From NCBI GenBank assembly GCA_902779165.1, contig CACZAN010000029.1, forward strand, positions 16,917 to 80,916: a stretch of 64,000 bases of DNA. Direction: 5' to 3'. The position numbers and the translations under genes are program-made. Under the pieces are notes generated by a model. That model was given only the letters and a program-made list of their open reading frames with translations, searched no databases and had not been told where the DNA came from. Shown in pieces: positions 12,054 through 20,532 of this stretch (position 1 is its first letter; every line of letters starts with the position of its first letter). The DNA comes from an uncultured Bacteroidales bacterium (GTDB lineage Bacteria > Bacteroidota > Bacteroidia > Bacteroidales > Bacteroidaceae).

Positions 12054-13660
12054 ATTTCATTTATCTCCTCCTTGGTTGGCACATTCACTTCCCTCAATTT
12101 TGTCGCATCTTTCATGTGGATGACAAGAGCAGTGTCGGTGGGGTGTACTACATGGGGCACATAGCCCATATGGTTCACGCGGATGGCGGCATCGCGGAAG
12201 GGCATCCACAGGTCGAAGTGGCCATTACTGTCGGTGGTGATGGCATCCCAGGGAGTAACGAAGCCTATACCGATGCAGGCTTCGGCCAGCGGTTCACCTT
12301 TTTCGTCGGTCACTGTGCCTTCCACATGACGGAGGTTGCTGAGCAGTTCGGGGCAGTCGACGGCGTAGAGTTTGTCAACGGAATGCAGATGCATCCACAG
12401 TTGGCGCTGGTGCGTCGACGTCGTGGAGTAATAGGCCTCGCCCCACCACCAGGACGGTGCATCGACATCGGGCTTGAACGCGAAAGTACTCGTCTTTACT
12501 TTTGCGTAGAGCTGTTTCTGCATGCCACTTATCAAGTCATTCGACTGTCCTTCTATGACCTTTCCTCCGAAGATGAATGCCAGCCTGACGATGCTGTCGC
12601 CGTTCGTCACCACAGACGATTCGGAGCATGTGGCCGCCTGTCGGATGTCAATGACGACCTGATTGAAACACGGGTCGTCTTTAAGAATCCACACTTCGCC
12701 GTTCTCCCACCACGCATCATCATTGATGGTTAGCACCACATCGCGAATCAGGGGGACATAGATGCCGTGGCTGTCGCTGCCCATAGGGCCGAAATACTCG
12801 TGTCGCTGTCCGTAACTGCGGCACTTTGCTGCTGTCAGACCGAAGAGACGCTCCTCAGCGGGGGTATCGTAGAGGTCGGGCGAAAAGTATTCTGGGGTGT
12901 TGTTCTTGCAGAAGCCCGTGCGATACTTATTCTGGAGGTAAGCCAAGCGGCGCGAATTGATCTGTTCCTGAGTGAGCTGACTGACGGGCGTGAACGGCTT
13001 GGTCAGGTAATCTACAACCAGCCTGATGTCGCGGCCTTCAAACAGGGACGGGTCGTAGCGCGCTACCTGCACCTCCTTTGAGGGAAGGGATTGCATGAGG
13101 AACAGCTGGTTTCTTTCAAAGAAATAGTCGAAGACGTTGCTCATCGACCAATGAGACATACCGCTCAGATAGCGCAGGAAGTCCGAGTCTTCTTTTCCGT
13201 TGACCAAGGTCAGTACGGTGTCACGCTCCCATAAGTGAGGCAATGCCGACCGATCGGTTGTCGTTACGAAATGGAAGGGTTTGTCATCCAAGTCCAGTCC
13301 TGCAATGTGGCCTTGCAGGGGATCTTGCTTTTCAGATTCTGAGGTCTTTGCCTGGAAATCGGGTTGGAGTTGGAAATTTTCAGCATTCCCGTCATTTGCA
13401 TCTTTCTCTTCATGGACTTCCGATTTGTTTTCTTCCGCCATCGCCACGCTTCCCTCGTTTTTTCCCTTCGATCTGTTGCCAAAAAGGAAAAGTCCGGCCA
13501 CGACAGCTATGGAGGCAGCAATTCCGATGCCCCATGCCCAAAGTGCAAGAGAGTGTTTTTTAGGTTGAGTCTCTTCGCCAATCACCTCGCGCTCAAACCG
13601 TGCCCACTCTGCATCCACGTCGGGCATTCCTATCTTCTTATCGATATCTGTAGTTTCCAT
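12026..13660 (-). CDS. Membrane anti-sigma-type partner with C-terminal carboxypeptidase-regulatory-like domain
   Basis: 544 residues: a short cytoplasmic N-terminus (1-37), one membrane helix (38-60, ALWAWGIGIAASIAVVAG), and a long extracytoplasmic region. A CarboxypepD_reg-like beta domain lies at about 445-512 (HVEGTVTDEKGEPLAEACI, ITTDSNGHFDLWMP, NHMGYVPHVV). The start is 3 bases after the ECF sigma stop, and this coupling plus the single-pass topology suggests an anti-sigma factor that relays an envelope signal. I see no zinc-finger motif, so the sigma-binding mode is unknown. The last four codons and the stop lie antisense to the aldo/keto reductase stub, so the native C-terminus may have been replaced. 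Confidence 0.7.
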   Translation of the reverse strand: METTDIDKKIGMPDVDAEWARFEREVIGEETQPKKHSLALWAWGIGIAASIAVVAGLFLFGNRSKGKNEGSVAMAEENKSEVHEEKDANDGNAENFQLQPDFQAKTSESEKQDPLQGHIAGLDLDDKPFHFVTTTDRSALPHLWERDTVLTLVNGKEDSDFLRYLSGMSHWSMSNVFDYFFERNQLFLMQSLPSKEVQVARYDPSLFEGRDIRLVVDYLTKPFTPVSQLTQEQINSRRLAYLQNKYRTGFCKNNTPEYFSPDLYDTPAEERLFGLTAAKCRSYGQRHEYFGPMGSDSHGIYVPLIRDVVLTINDDAWWENGEVWILKDDPCFNQVVIDIRQAATCSESSVVTNGDSIVRLAFIFGGKVIEGQSNDLISGMQKQLYAKVKTSTFAFKPDVDAPSWWWGEAYYSTTSTHQRQLWMHLHSVDKLYAVDCPELLSNLRHVEGTVTDEKGEPLAEACIGIGFVTPWDAITTDSNGHFDLWMPFRDAAIRVNHMGYVPHVVHPTDTALVIHMKDATKLREVNVPTKEEINEIQRLTRNTP

Positions 13661-13662
13661 TT

Positions 13663-14154
13663 TTACTTTGCAATTTTAAGGGATTTTCTGATTTTTGCCA
13701 ACGACCGCGTGATGTGCTTGTTCACCGCCGAAGCACTGATACCCAGCACGGTGGCAGTTTCCGCGTATGTCATCTCTTCATCGTAGTGCAGACTCAGCAC
13801 GCGCCGGTCTTGCTCCGTCAGGTTGTTGTCAATGACTTGTTGCAGTTGCTGCAGCAGTTCCTCGTGTTCCTCGTCCTCGCTTGCGGCAATGTCTTGTTGA
13901 AGTTCTTTTTCCATCTGTCGCTGCAACTGTCTGGAACGCAACAGATGTAGGCATTGGTTACGGGTGGCAGCCAACAAGTAACCACGAATGCTGTCATCAG
14001 CCACCCGTGGCTTGCTTCGCCAAATTTGAGCAAACACCTGATGCACCGCATCCTTGGCATCATCGGCATTCTCCACCATCGAGAAAGCCATGCGATACAT
14101 GTGCGGATAGCTGTCCTTGAACAGGCGCTCAAACTCTTGTTTACTGTAATTCAT
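13663..14154 (-). CDS. ECF-type RNA polymerase sigma factor
   Basis: 163 residues with sigma-70 region 2 (about 8-72: RLFKDSYPHMYRMAFSMVEN, DAVHQVFAQIW) and region 4 (about 105-158: YAETATVLGISASAVNKHIT helix-turn-helix). Size and spacing fit the small ECF sigma factors common in Bacteroidota. It is the first gene of a two-gene operon with the membrane anti-sigma-like protein. The -7 box found at 14366-14373 would give a leader of about 200 bases. Confidence 0.92.
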   Translation of the reverse strand: MNYSKQEFERLFKDSYPHMYRMAFSMVENADDAKDAVHQVFAQIWRSKPRVADDSIRGYLLAATRNQCLHLLRSRQLQRQMEKELQQDIAASEDEEHEELLQQLQQVIDNNLTEQDRRVLSLHYDEEMTYAETATVLGISASAVNKHITRSLAKIRKSLKIAK

Positions 14155-14365
14155 AAATGAATTTTGGTCTTTAATCGTATATAAGACCCTCAGACAGCCA
14201 AATCAAATACCCCTCATTGCAAAAAAAATGGTCTTATGTAAAAAACATCAATTGTGATTCTCTTCTAGACCTTTCCGCTATGCTTTCCGTGAACAAGTCC
14301 AAAGGTGGTTACTAACGTAAGATGAACAGTTTGTTTGGTAGATAGAGTTTTTTTTAATTTTGCCG

Positions 14366-14373
14366 CAAAGGTA
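14366..14373 (-). promoter_or_regulatory. -7 box upstream of the ECF sigma gene
   Basis: Minus-strand TACCTTTG. It is the best promoter candidate upstream of the sigma gene but lies about 210 bases before the start; the AT-rich stretch 14155-14365 shows nothing else I can name. Confidence 0.45.
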
Positions 14374-14669
14374 ATAAGAATGCACCAAACGGCAAAATAA
14401 ACCACATTATATTTTGCCAAAAGATTCAATTATTAAGTATGTTTGTCAGGTTTAGATTTATATTACCTTACTTTCCTTTGAGGAATACATTTGTTAAATA
14501 ACAAACACATTCTGCAAGAAAAAAGTGTAGAATGAACGTAAAGTTGGAGGAATTCATAACCTTTGCAATCAAAGTTTGCAGTATGAGCTTTTTAGGGTAT
14601 CTCCCATTCAGAGTATGTTGTGCTACTTTTGGAATAAATGGTCTGGCACAATGTTGTCCAGATGGTGAT

Positions 14670-14877
14670 CAGAAATGTTGACCAGATAGAGTGCTGCTGG
14701 TCTATGGTGGTGGCCGTCCTCAAGGAGGCAGGTAATACTATCGTCGAGAACTTGGGCGTGATGACTAATCCAACATTGGAGAAGCTACACGAGGGCGTGA
14801 AGATAGCCTGCGAGAACGAGGCGGATTTTGAGGTTTTTGGACCGCAAAACTAGACCAATATCTCAGTGGCGAAAAGC
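14670..14877 (+). pseudogene. Decayed iron-containing alcohol dehydrogenase (YqhD type)
   Basis: Three colinear fragments of an alcohol dehydrogenase like the intact one at 15897. VLLVYGGG (14691-14714) is the nucleotide-binding start. After a deletion and frame change, VAVLKEAGN...VMTNPTLEKLHEGVKIA...ENEADF (14710-14829) matches the intact KKAGCEVVEIAGVMPNPTIEKVLEGAHTARKENVDL. After a larger deletion, DQYLSGE (14853-14873) matches EQYLSG of the metal-site helix. The glycine-rich GGGS loop and both metal histidines are gone. The relic ends 4 bases before the AraC gene stop. No intact product is possible. Confidence 0.7.
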
Positions 14878-14881
14878 TCAG

Positions 14882-15727
14882 CTATTTCTTCAGAAACTCG
14901 CTGGGAGTGATCCCAGTAATGCGCTTAAAGAGACGGGTGAAATGATGGGGAAAGTCAAACCCCAACAGGCGGGAGGTTTCACTGATGTTATGTCCTTGCA
15001 TCAGCAGACTTTTCGCCTGATTGATGATATAATTATGTATGTAACCGATGGCTGTGCTACCCGTAGCCTTGTGGACAATGTCGCCAAAATAACGTGGCGA
15101 ATAGGCCAGTTCGGAGGCGCACCAGGCGACAGTAGGCAAGCCGTGCATCAGTTGACGGTTCTCACGAAAATAGGTTTGAAGCAAGTTGTGAAAACGCTTC
15201 AGCAGGTCGGCCTCTCCTCTATCCTCTTCTGACAGCTGGCGCAGGTAGATGCGGTTGCAGTATTCCAGTATGAGGTGCAGATAGCCCAGCAGCACGTTTC
15301 TTAATGATGGTGAATCCTCGTGTGTCTGGAGCTCTTGTCGCATCTGAGCCAACAATTGCGTGATGCAGAGCCATTCGTCGGGCTCCATGCGCAGCGAACC
15401 ATCAAAGAAATACGAGAAGAACTGATAGCGGTCTATCTGGCGTTCCAACTCGCTGCCGCGCTCGCCGTTGTCCTCTAATCCGCCTATCTGACCGGGTTCC
15501 ACGGCAATGATGGAACCATCGCTCACCTGCAGTTTCCGCATGCCATAGGAGAGATTGAAGGGGAACTGCCGTTGGATGAACAGCCCATACACACCATAGT
15601 TGTTCAGGCTATGACGGAAGGGCGCCAACTCGTCATAATGGATAATACTTATCAATGGGTGCAACACTGGTGCATCCACAAAACGAGCATAGTCGTTAGG
15701 ATTGTCAACCTTCAAAATATTCCTCAT
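14882..15727 (-). CDS. AraC-family transcriptional regulator (YqhC-like position)
   Basis: 281 residues. The C-terminal AraC helix-turn-helix pair occupies about 180-281 (AWCASELAYSPRYFGDIVHKATG and LGFDFPHHFTRLFKRITGITPSEFLKK). The N-terminal half has no domain I can name beyond a possible cupin-like fold. It is divergent from the alcohol dehydrogenase at 15897 with 169 bases between starts, the same arrangement as the E. coli aldehyde-responsive regulator YqhC and yqhD. Control of the downstream redox operon is therefore likely but inferred. Confidence 0.88.
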   Translation of the reverse strand: MRNILKVDNPNDYARFVDAPVLHPLISIIHYDELAPFRHSLNNYGVYGLFIQRQFPFNLSYGMRKLQVSDGSIIAVEPGQIGGLEDNGERGSELERQIDRYQFFSYFFDGSLRMEPDEWLCITQLLAQMRQELQTHEDSPSLRNVLLGYLHLILEYCNRIYLRQLSEEDRGEADLLKRFHNLLQTYFRENRQLMHGLPTVAWCASELAYSPRYFGDIVHKATGSTAIGYIHNYIINQAKSLLMQGHNISETSRLLGFDFPHHFTRLFKRITGITPSEFLKK

Positions 15728-15735
15728 ATCGGTGG

Positions 15736-15859
15736 CAAAGATATGTAAAATAGTCTAATAATGGTATATTTTTCACGTTTTTTAAGCACTTTCTGCGAAA
15801 TTGGTATATATTCAGCCAATTTGTGTAACACCTATATAATATAATGTGCGTACCTTTGC
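15736..15859. promoter_or_regulatory. Divergent promoters for AraC regulator and dehydrogenase operon
   Basis: Minus strand: TATCTTTG (15736-15743), 9 bases before the AraC start. Plus strand: TACCTTTGC (15851-15859), 38 bases before the dehydrogenase ATG. Any operator should lie in the roughly 105 bases between. Confidence 0.6.
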
Positions 15860-15896
15860 ACCGTGATTTGAAACAAACTTAAAAACGATAAGAACT

Positions 15897-17063
15897 ATGT
15901 TAGGCAATTTTACATTCCACAATCCCACGAAGTTGCACTTCGGTGAGGAGTCTTTAAGCAAACTGAGTGAAGAACTGAAAAACTACGGCAAGAAGGTGAT
16001 GCTCTGCTATGGCGGTGGCAGCATCAAACGCAACGGCATCTATGACCAGGTGATGGCCGAGATGAAGAAGGCAGGCTGCGAGGTGGTAGAGATAGCAGGC
16101 GTGATGCCGAATCCCACGATAGAGAAGGTGTTGGAAGGTGCCCATACGGCTCGCAAGGAGAATGTGGATCTTATCCTCGGTGTGGGCGGTGGCTCTACCA
16201 TTGACTACTGCAAGGCAGTAGCTGGAAGTGCCTGGTACGACGGTGACCCCTGGGAGTATTACTTCAAGAACTGGCAACCGATGACCTGCCGCTGGATTCC
16301 TGTAGGCTGCGTGTTGACAATGGCAGGCACGGGTTCTGAGATGGACAGCTGCTCGGTGATCTCCAGCCATACGGAGAACCGTAAGATGTTCTATAACTTC
16401 CGCAACCCCGATTTCGCTATCCTCAACCCTCGCTTCACTTTTACCGTTCCCAAGTATCAGATGGTGGCTGGCATTTACGACATCATGAGTCACATTCTGG
16501 AGCAATATCTCTCTGGCACCGACGACAATACCAGCGACTACATTGCAGAGGGACTGATGCGCTCACTCATCGTCAGCTCGCGCAAAGCAAACGTGAATCC
16601 TGAGGACTACGAGGCTCGTTCGAACATCATGTGGACTGCCACTTGGGCACTCAACACGCTCATCGACCGCGGCAAGGCTACCGACTGGATGGTGCACATG
16701 CTGGGGCAGGCTGTGGCTGCCTTTACCGATGCCACCCACGGCCACACCCTTGCTGCCGTCAGCGGTGCCTACTACCGTCTGCTTATCAGCAAGTCACCCG
16801 ATGCCGTACAGAAGTTCAAGCGTCTGGCAAAGAACGTATGGGGCGTTTCCGCTGAAGGCAAGACCGACGAGCAGGTGGCCATGGAAGGTCTTGAGACGAT
16901 GGAACAATGGATGCTCGAACTGGGACTGGCGATGAATATCACCGACTGCGGTGCCAAGCCCGAACTGATAGAGGGAATGGCAGATGCCTGCCCCATCTGT
17001 CAGGGTGGCTATTATATTCTGAATCGCGACGAAGTAGTACAGGTACTTAAAGATAGTTTATAG
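15897..17063 (+). CDS. Iron-containing, NADPH-dependent alcohol/aldehyde dehydrogenase (YqhD/BDH type)
   Basis: 388 residues, the usual length of group III metal-dependent alcohol dehydrogenases. Visible landmarks are the N-terminal GNFTFHNPTKLHFGE, the nucleotide loop GVGGGSTIDYCKAVA, and the metal ligands in GIYDIMSHILEQYLSG and TDATHGHTLAAV. YqhD-type enzymes reduce a broad range of short aldehydes to alcohols and protect against aldehydes. It heads a four-gene cluster with a flavodoxin-like protein, a hydrolase and a CMD-cupin protein, all on one strand with small gaps. A decayed paralogue lies 1 kb upstream. Confidence 0.92.
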   Translation: MLGNFTFHNPTKLHFGEESLSKLSEELKNYGKKVMLCYGGGSIKRNGIYDQVMAEMKKAGCEVVEIAGVMPNPTIEKVLEGAHTARKENVDLILGVGGGSTIDYCKAVAGSAWYDGDPWEYYFKNWQPMTCRWIPVGCVLTMAGTGSEMDSCSVISSHTENRKMFYNFRNPDFAILNPRFTFTVPKYQMVAGIYDIMSHILEQYLSGTDDNTSDYIAEGLMRSLIVSSRKANVNPEDYEARSNIMWTATWALNTLIDRGKATDWMVHMLGQAVAAFTDATHGHTLAAVSGAYYRLLISKSPDAVQKFKRLAKNVWGVSAEGKTDEQVAMEGLETMEQWMLELGLAMNITDCGAKPELIEGMADACPICQGGYYILNRDEVVQVLKDSL

Positions 17064-17113
17064 TTTAGAGTTCAATGTTCAATGTTCAACGTTCAACGTT
17101 ATTGCTGGGTCTT

Positions 17114-18226
17114 ATGATAGCGAAAAAGGTTTTATCATTTTTAGCAGCAATGTTGTTCTGCTGCTGTTCTGCAGATAACGACATGAAAGCAGAGGTGCCT
17201 GCAGATACGGGCAAGACACTTGTGGTATATTACAGCTACACAGGCAACTGCCGTGAGATAGTGACCACGCTGACCAGTCAGATTGAGGCTGATGTCTTGG
17301 AGATTCAACCAGCCGAAAAAGGGCTTAAGTACGAGGCAAATGGGTACGCCCTTGGCACTCAGTTGCTGAATGCCATCAAGGCGAATCCTAACGATGCCAG
17401 CAGCTATCCAGCTATCGACCCCGTAGACACATCGCTCAGCGACTACAAGAACATCATCATCGTCACCCCGCTGTGGTGGAGCCAGATGGCGGCTATCATG
17501 CAGACCTACCTGTTTCAGAGTGGTTCACAGATAGCGGGAAAGCACGTCGGGATGATTGTCTCGAGTCACTCAAGCGGCATCAGCGGTGTTGTCAGTGATG
17601 CCAAGCGACTGTGGCCTAATGTCACATGGATGGGCGATGCTTTGTGGATTAACGCCAGCAACCACGGCAACCGTGCCTCACTGATAGAAAACTGGCTCAA
17701 GACGCTGAATTTCTCTAATGAAGGAACTACTATGGATAAAATGTATATCACCATCGGTGGACAAACACAGAGCGTTACGTTGGTCGATAATGTTGCCACA
17801 CGCGAATTGGTTGCTGCACTACAGGATGCCTCTATAACAATAACTCTTAACGACAACAAATTCGAAATATGGGGTTCTTTGGGTAAATCGCTTACAACGA
17901 AAAACGAGCAGATGACAGTTCAGCCCGGAGACATCGTACTCTATAACGGCAGCAACATCTGCATCTTCTACGATTCAAACTCTTGGAGCTATACACGTTT
18001 AGGCAAAATCGACGGACTGTCAGGAAGCGAGCTTCGCACATTCCTCAAAGCAGGCCAAAACAACATCAGTGTTACCTTATCGCTGACAAAGCCTACAGGC
18101 ATCAGAAGCCTCCCCCCCGCCCCCTCTTCAGTTAGAAAGGGGAGATCATTCACCCTGAATGGTGTAAAAGTTGATAACCCATCAAAAGGTATCTATGTCA
18201 AGAATGGTAAAAAGGTGTTTTTATGA
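17114..18226 (+). CDS. Exported flavodoxin-like protein fused to a cyclophilin-like domain
   Basis: About 370 residues. The start at ATG 17114 (MIAKKVLSFLAAMLFCCC) gives a clean lipoprotein-like signal; an upstream ATG at 17075 lies in a short tandem GTTCAATGTTCAA repeat and is not preferred. A flavodoxin domain (about 34-190) has the FMN loop TLVVYYSYTGNCREI and TPLWWSQMAAI. From about 205 to 315 a second domain (IGGQTQSVTLVDNVATREL...GDIVLYNGSNICIFYD) resembles the cyclophilin-like (Cyclophil_like) family often found next to flavodoxins. The tail ends GIYVKNGKKVFL, like a T9SS-type C-terminal signal. A Pro/Ser-rich piece just before it (about 334-345) comes from a GC-rich palindromic repeat. 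Confidence 0.75.
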   Translation: MIAKKVLSFLAAMLFCCCSADNDMKAEVPADTGKTLVVYYSYTGNCREIVTTLTSQIEADVLEIQPAEKGLKYEANGYALGTQLLNAIKANPNDASSYPAIDPVDTSLSDYKNIIIVTPLWWSQMAAIMQTYLFQSGSQIAGKHVGMIVSSHSSGISGVVSDAKRLWPNVTWMGDALWINASNHGNRASLIENWLKTLNFSNEGTTMDKMYITIGGQTQSVTLVDNVATRELVAALQDASITITLNDNKFEIWGSLGKSLTTKNEQMTVQPGDIVLYNGSNICIFYDSNSWSYTRLGKIDGLSGSELRTFLKAGQNNISVTLSLTKPTGIRSLPPAPSSVRKGRSFTLNGVKVDNPSKGIYVKNGKKVFL

Positions 18227-19434
18227 AAAAGATAATATTTACCGTAATGCTACTGGGCGGAATGCTTGTGGCGTGCAACAACAAACCAACTACTGACAAC
18301 AATATGGAACAGGAATTGAAATTGACGCAAGAGTGGGACAAAGTGTTTCCGCTGAGCGAAAAGGTGAACCACAAGAAAGTGACGTTCGAGACACAATATG
18401 GGCTGACGCTGGCAGCAGACCTGTACTGGCCAAAAGACAGACCCACCCCCAACCCCTCCCATCAGGGAGGGGAGGCTGGCGCAAAGAAGGCAAGCGGAAA
18501 TGCAAGTCTCCCCTTACGGGGAGATTTAGAGGGGTCTTTGCCAGCCCTCGCCGTCTCTGGTCCTTTCGGAGCCACAAAGGAGCAGTCGAGCGGACTCTAT
18601 GCCATGAAGATGGCAGAGCGCGGTTTCGTGGCTCTGGCCTTCGACCCTTCCTATACGGGTGAGAGTAGCGGTGAACCGCGTCGCACAGCTTCGCCCGACA
18701 TCAATACCGAGGATTTCATGGCTGCCGTCGATTTTTTGTTGAAGCAGGACAATGTGGACGCCGAGAAGATTGGCATCATCGGCATTTGCGGGTGGGGAGG
18801 CATCGCCCTGAATGCTGCCGCTGCCGATACACGTATCAAGGCTACCGTTGCCTCTACGATGTATGATATGACTCGCGTCAGCGGCAATGGCTATTTCGAC
18901 AGCGAGGACAAGGAGGAGTCGCGTCATGCTGCCCGCGAGGCACTCTCCAAGCAACGCCTCTCCGACCCCATGGTCATGGCTGGCGGTGTCATAGATCCTC
19001 TGCCCGAAGATGCTCCTCAGTTCGTTAAGGACTACTTCGACTACTATAAGACCGAGCGCGGCTACCACAAGCGCTCTGGCAACTCCAACGACGGCTGGCG
19101 CGTCATCGGTACTCAGGCCTATGCCAATAGCCGTTTCCTCTACTACATCAACGAAATTCGCTCTGCTGTCCTCGTGATGCACGGTGCCGACGCCCACTCA
19201 CGCTACTTTGGCGAGGCAGCCTATCACTATATGGTAGATGGTAAGGCCGAGGGTTATAAGTTTGTGGGTGAGCCCAACCCTAATCCCGAGAACAAGCAGC
19301 TGCTCATCATCCCCGATGCCTCACATTGTGACCTCTATGATGGCGGCTACGAGGAAAAGGCCGGCCAAGGTCAGCCTAAGAATATGATTCCATGGGACAC
19401 GTTGGCAGAGTTTTTCACCAAGAATTTGAAGTAA
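18223..19434 (+). CDS. Alpha/beta hydrolase lipoprotein (dienelactone-hydrolase-like)
   Basis: 403 residues overlapping the preceding gene by 4 bases (ATGA). Lipoprotein signal with lipobox GGMLVACNN. The nucleophile elbow is GICGWGG with Cys189 in the nucleophile position, as in dienelactone hydrolases, and a candidate catalytic His368 sits in PDASHCDLYD. The fold segment YWPKD...LPALAVSGPFGATKEQSSG is typical of the family but is interrupted by about 33 extra residues (about 73-105) encoded by a palindromic repeat (18437-18537). The insertion keeps the frame. Substrate unknown; cluster context suggests redox or aldehyde-related chemistry. Confidence 0.82.
   Translation: MKKIIFTVMLLGGMLVACNNKPTTDNNMEQELKLTQEWDKVFPLSEKVNHKKVTFETQYGLTLAADLYWPKDRPTPNPSHQGGEAGAKKASGNASLPLRGDLEGSLPALAVSGPFGATKEQSSGLYAMKMAERGFVALAFDPSYTGESSGEPRRTASPDINTEDFMAAVDFLLKQDNVDAEKIGIIGICGWGGIALNAAAADTRIKATVASTMYDMTRVSGNGYFDSEDKEESRHAAREALSKQRLSDPMVMAGGVIDPLPEDAPQFVKDYFDYYKTERGYHKRSGNSNDGWRVIGTQAYANSRFLYYINEIRSAVLVMHGADAHSRYFGEAAYHYMVDGKAEGYKFVGEPNPNPENKQLLIIPDASHCDLYDGGYEEKAGQGQPKNMIPWDTLAEFFTKNLK
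18437..18537 (+). repeat. REP-like palindromic element inserted in frame in a coding sequence
   Basis: Two GC-rich hairpins: CCCCTCCC/ATCA/GGGAGGGG (18453-18472) and TCTCCCC/TTAC/GGGGAGA (18507-18524), joined by about 34 bases. It encodes the low-complexity RPTPNPSHQGGEAG and SLPLRGDLEGS segments that break an otherwise conserved hydrolase strand. Similar G/C-run sequence occurs at about 18112-18145 and 61050-61160. Confidence 0.65.
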
Positions 19435-19435
19435 T

Positions 19436-20461
19436 ATGAGAAGATTATTTTTTGCTATATTAATCATGATGATGACTATGGTAACAGCAAACAGTCAGAC
19501 ACTCACGGAGCGTCAAAAGGGATTGGCAGCATGTGCCTGTCTGATGGCACAGGGTGATATGAATCGTTTGGAGCCTGCTGTGCGTATGGCTCTCGACAAT
19601 GGTGTAACCATCAATGAACTGAAGGAGGCTTTCTCGCAGCTCTATGCCTATACAGGTTTCCCACGTTCACTGAATGCACTTGGAGTGCTGAATAAGGTTT
19701 TGGAAAACAGACAAGCGAAATGGCAGGAAGGAAAGCCTTGGAAGCGTCCTGCTGAGTGGGATGATGCCAAGAAAGCCTACGAACTGGGCACAAAGAATCA
19801 GACACAGCTCTCAGGAAAGCCTTTCAACTATGAATTCTGTCCGCAGGATGACTACTACCTGAAGTCACACCTCTTTGGCGACATCTTCGCAGGCGACCAG
19901 CTCTCTGCAGCAGACCGCGAGATAGTTACCGTAGCGGCTCTGAGTGGTCTTGAAGGTGTCGCTCCACAACTCGCTGCCCACAAGCAAGGTGCCGTGAATA
20001 TGGGTAACTCAAAGCAGTTGGTAGATGAACTCTGCACATGGCTGTGCAAAGAGGGCTATACTTTTAACACCAAGTGGCCTAAGGGCGAGCCAAATCCTTA
20101 CGGAAAATATTTCATAGGTCAGAGTTATCTGACAGATGTTGGCGGTGGTGTGATGAATGTGACCTTCGAACCTGGATGTAGAAACAACTGGCACATCCAC
20201 CACAAGCAGGTCCAGGTACTGATTTGCGTTGCAGGTCGTGGCTGGTATCAGGAATGGGGCAAAGAACCTGTTGAGATGACTCCCGGCATGGTTATCGCTG
20301 TTCCTGCCGAGGTGAAGCACTGGCACGGAGCACAGAAGGACTCATGGTTCCAGCATCTCACCTATCACAAGGATGTTCTGGAGGGAGCCAGCAATGAGTG
20401 GTGTGAACCTGTAGATGATGCAGCCTATAATGCACTTCAGCAAAAGAGTAGCGCGCAATAG
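19436..20461 (+). CDS. Carboxymuconolactone decarboxylase-like protein with C-terminal cupin
   Basis: 341 residues with a signal peptide (MRRLFFAILIMMMTMVTANSQ). Two CMD/AhpD-like segments follow: about 24-85 (LTERQKGLAACACLMAQGD...LKEAFSQLYAYTGFP) and about 135-210 (DREIVTVAALSGLEGVAPQLAAHKQGAVN). A cupin barrel at about 235-320 contains NNWHIHHKQVQVLICVAGRG and a second motif PAEVKHWHGA, giving plausible metal-binding histidines. The CMD-cupin fusion is common in Bacteroidota redox clusters. It lies 1 base after the hydrolase stop and closes the operon. Confidence 0.85.
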   Translation: MRRLFFAILIMMMTMVTANSQTLTERQKGLAACACLMAQGDMNRLEPAVRMALDNGVTINELKEAFSQLYAYTGFPRSLNALGVLNKVLENRQAKWQEGKPWKRPAEWDDAKKAYELGTKNQTQLSGKPFNYEFCPQDDYYLKSHLFGDIFAGDQLSAADREIVTVAALSGLEGVAPQLAAHKQGAVNMGNSKQLVDELCTWLCKEGYTFNTKWPKGEPNPYGKYFIGQSYLTDVGGGVMNVTFEPGCRNNWHIHHKQVQVLICVAGRGWYQEWGKEPVEMTPGMVIAVPAEVKHWHGAQKDSWFQHLTYHKDVLEGASNEWCEPVDDAAYNALQQKSSAQ

Positions 20462-20463
20462 GA

Positions 20464-20532
20464 AACATCGAGGAGGGCAACACGAAGATTGTGGCCGACT
20501 CTATCACGAAGTTGACGTACAGAGCCGTTAGG
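20464..20532 (+). pseudogene. Possible flavodoxin gene remnant
   Basis: Directly after the CMD-cupin stop, one frame reads NIEEGNTKIVADSITKLTYR, resembling the GNTKxVAxxIA helix after the FMN loop of short flavodoxins. There is no start, FMN loop or remainder. The match is short and may be chance. Confidence 0.25.
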
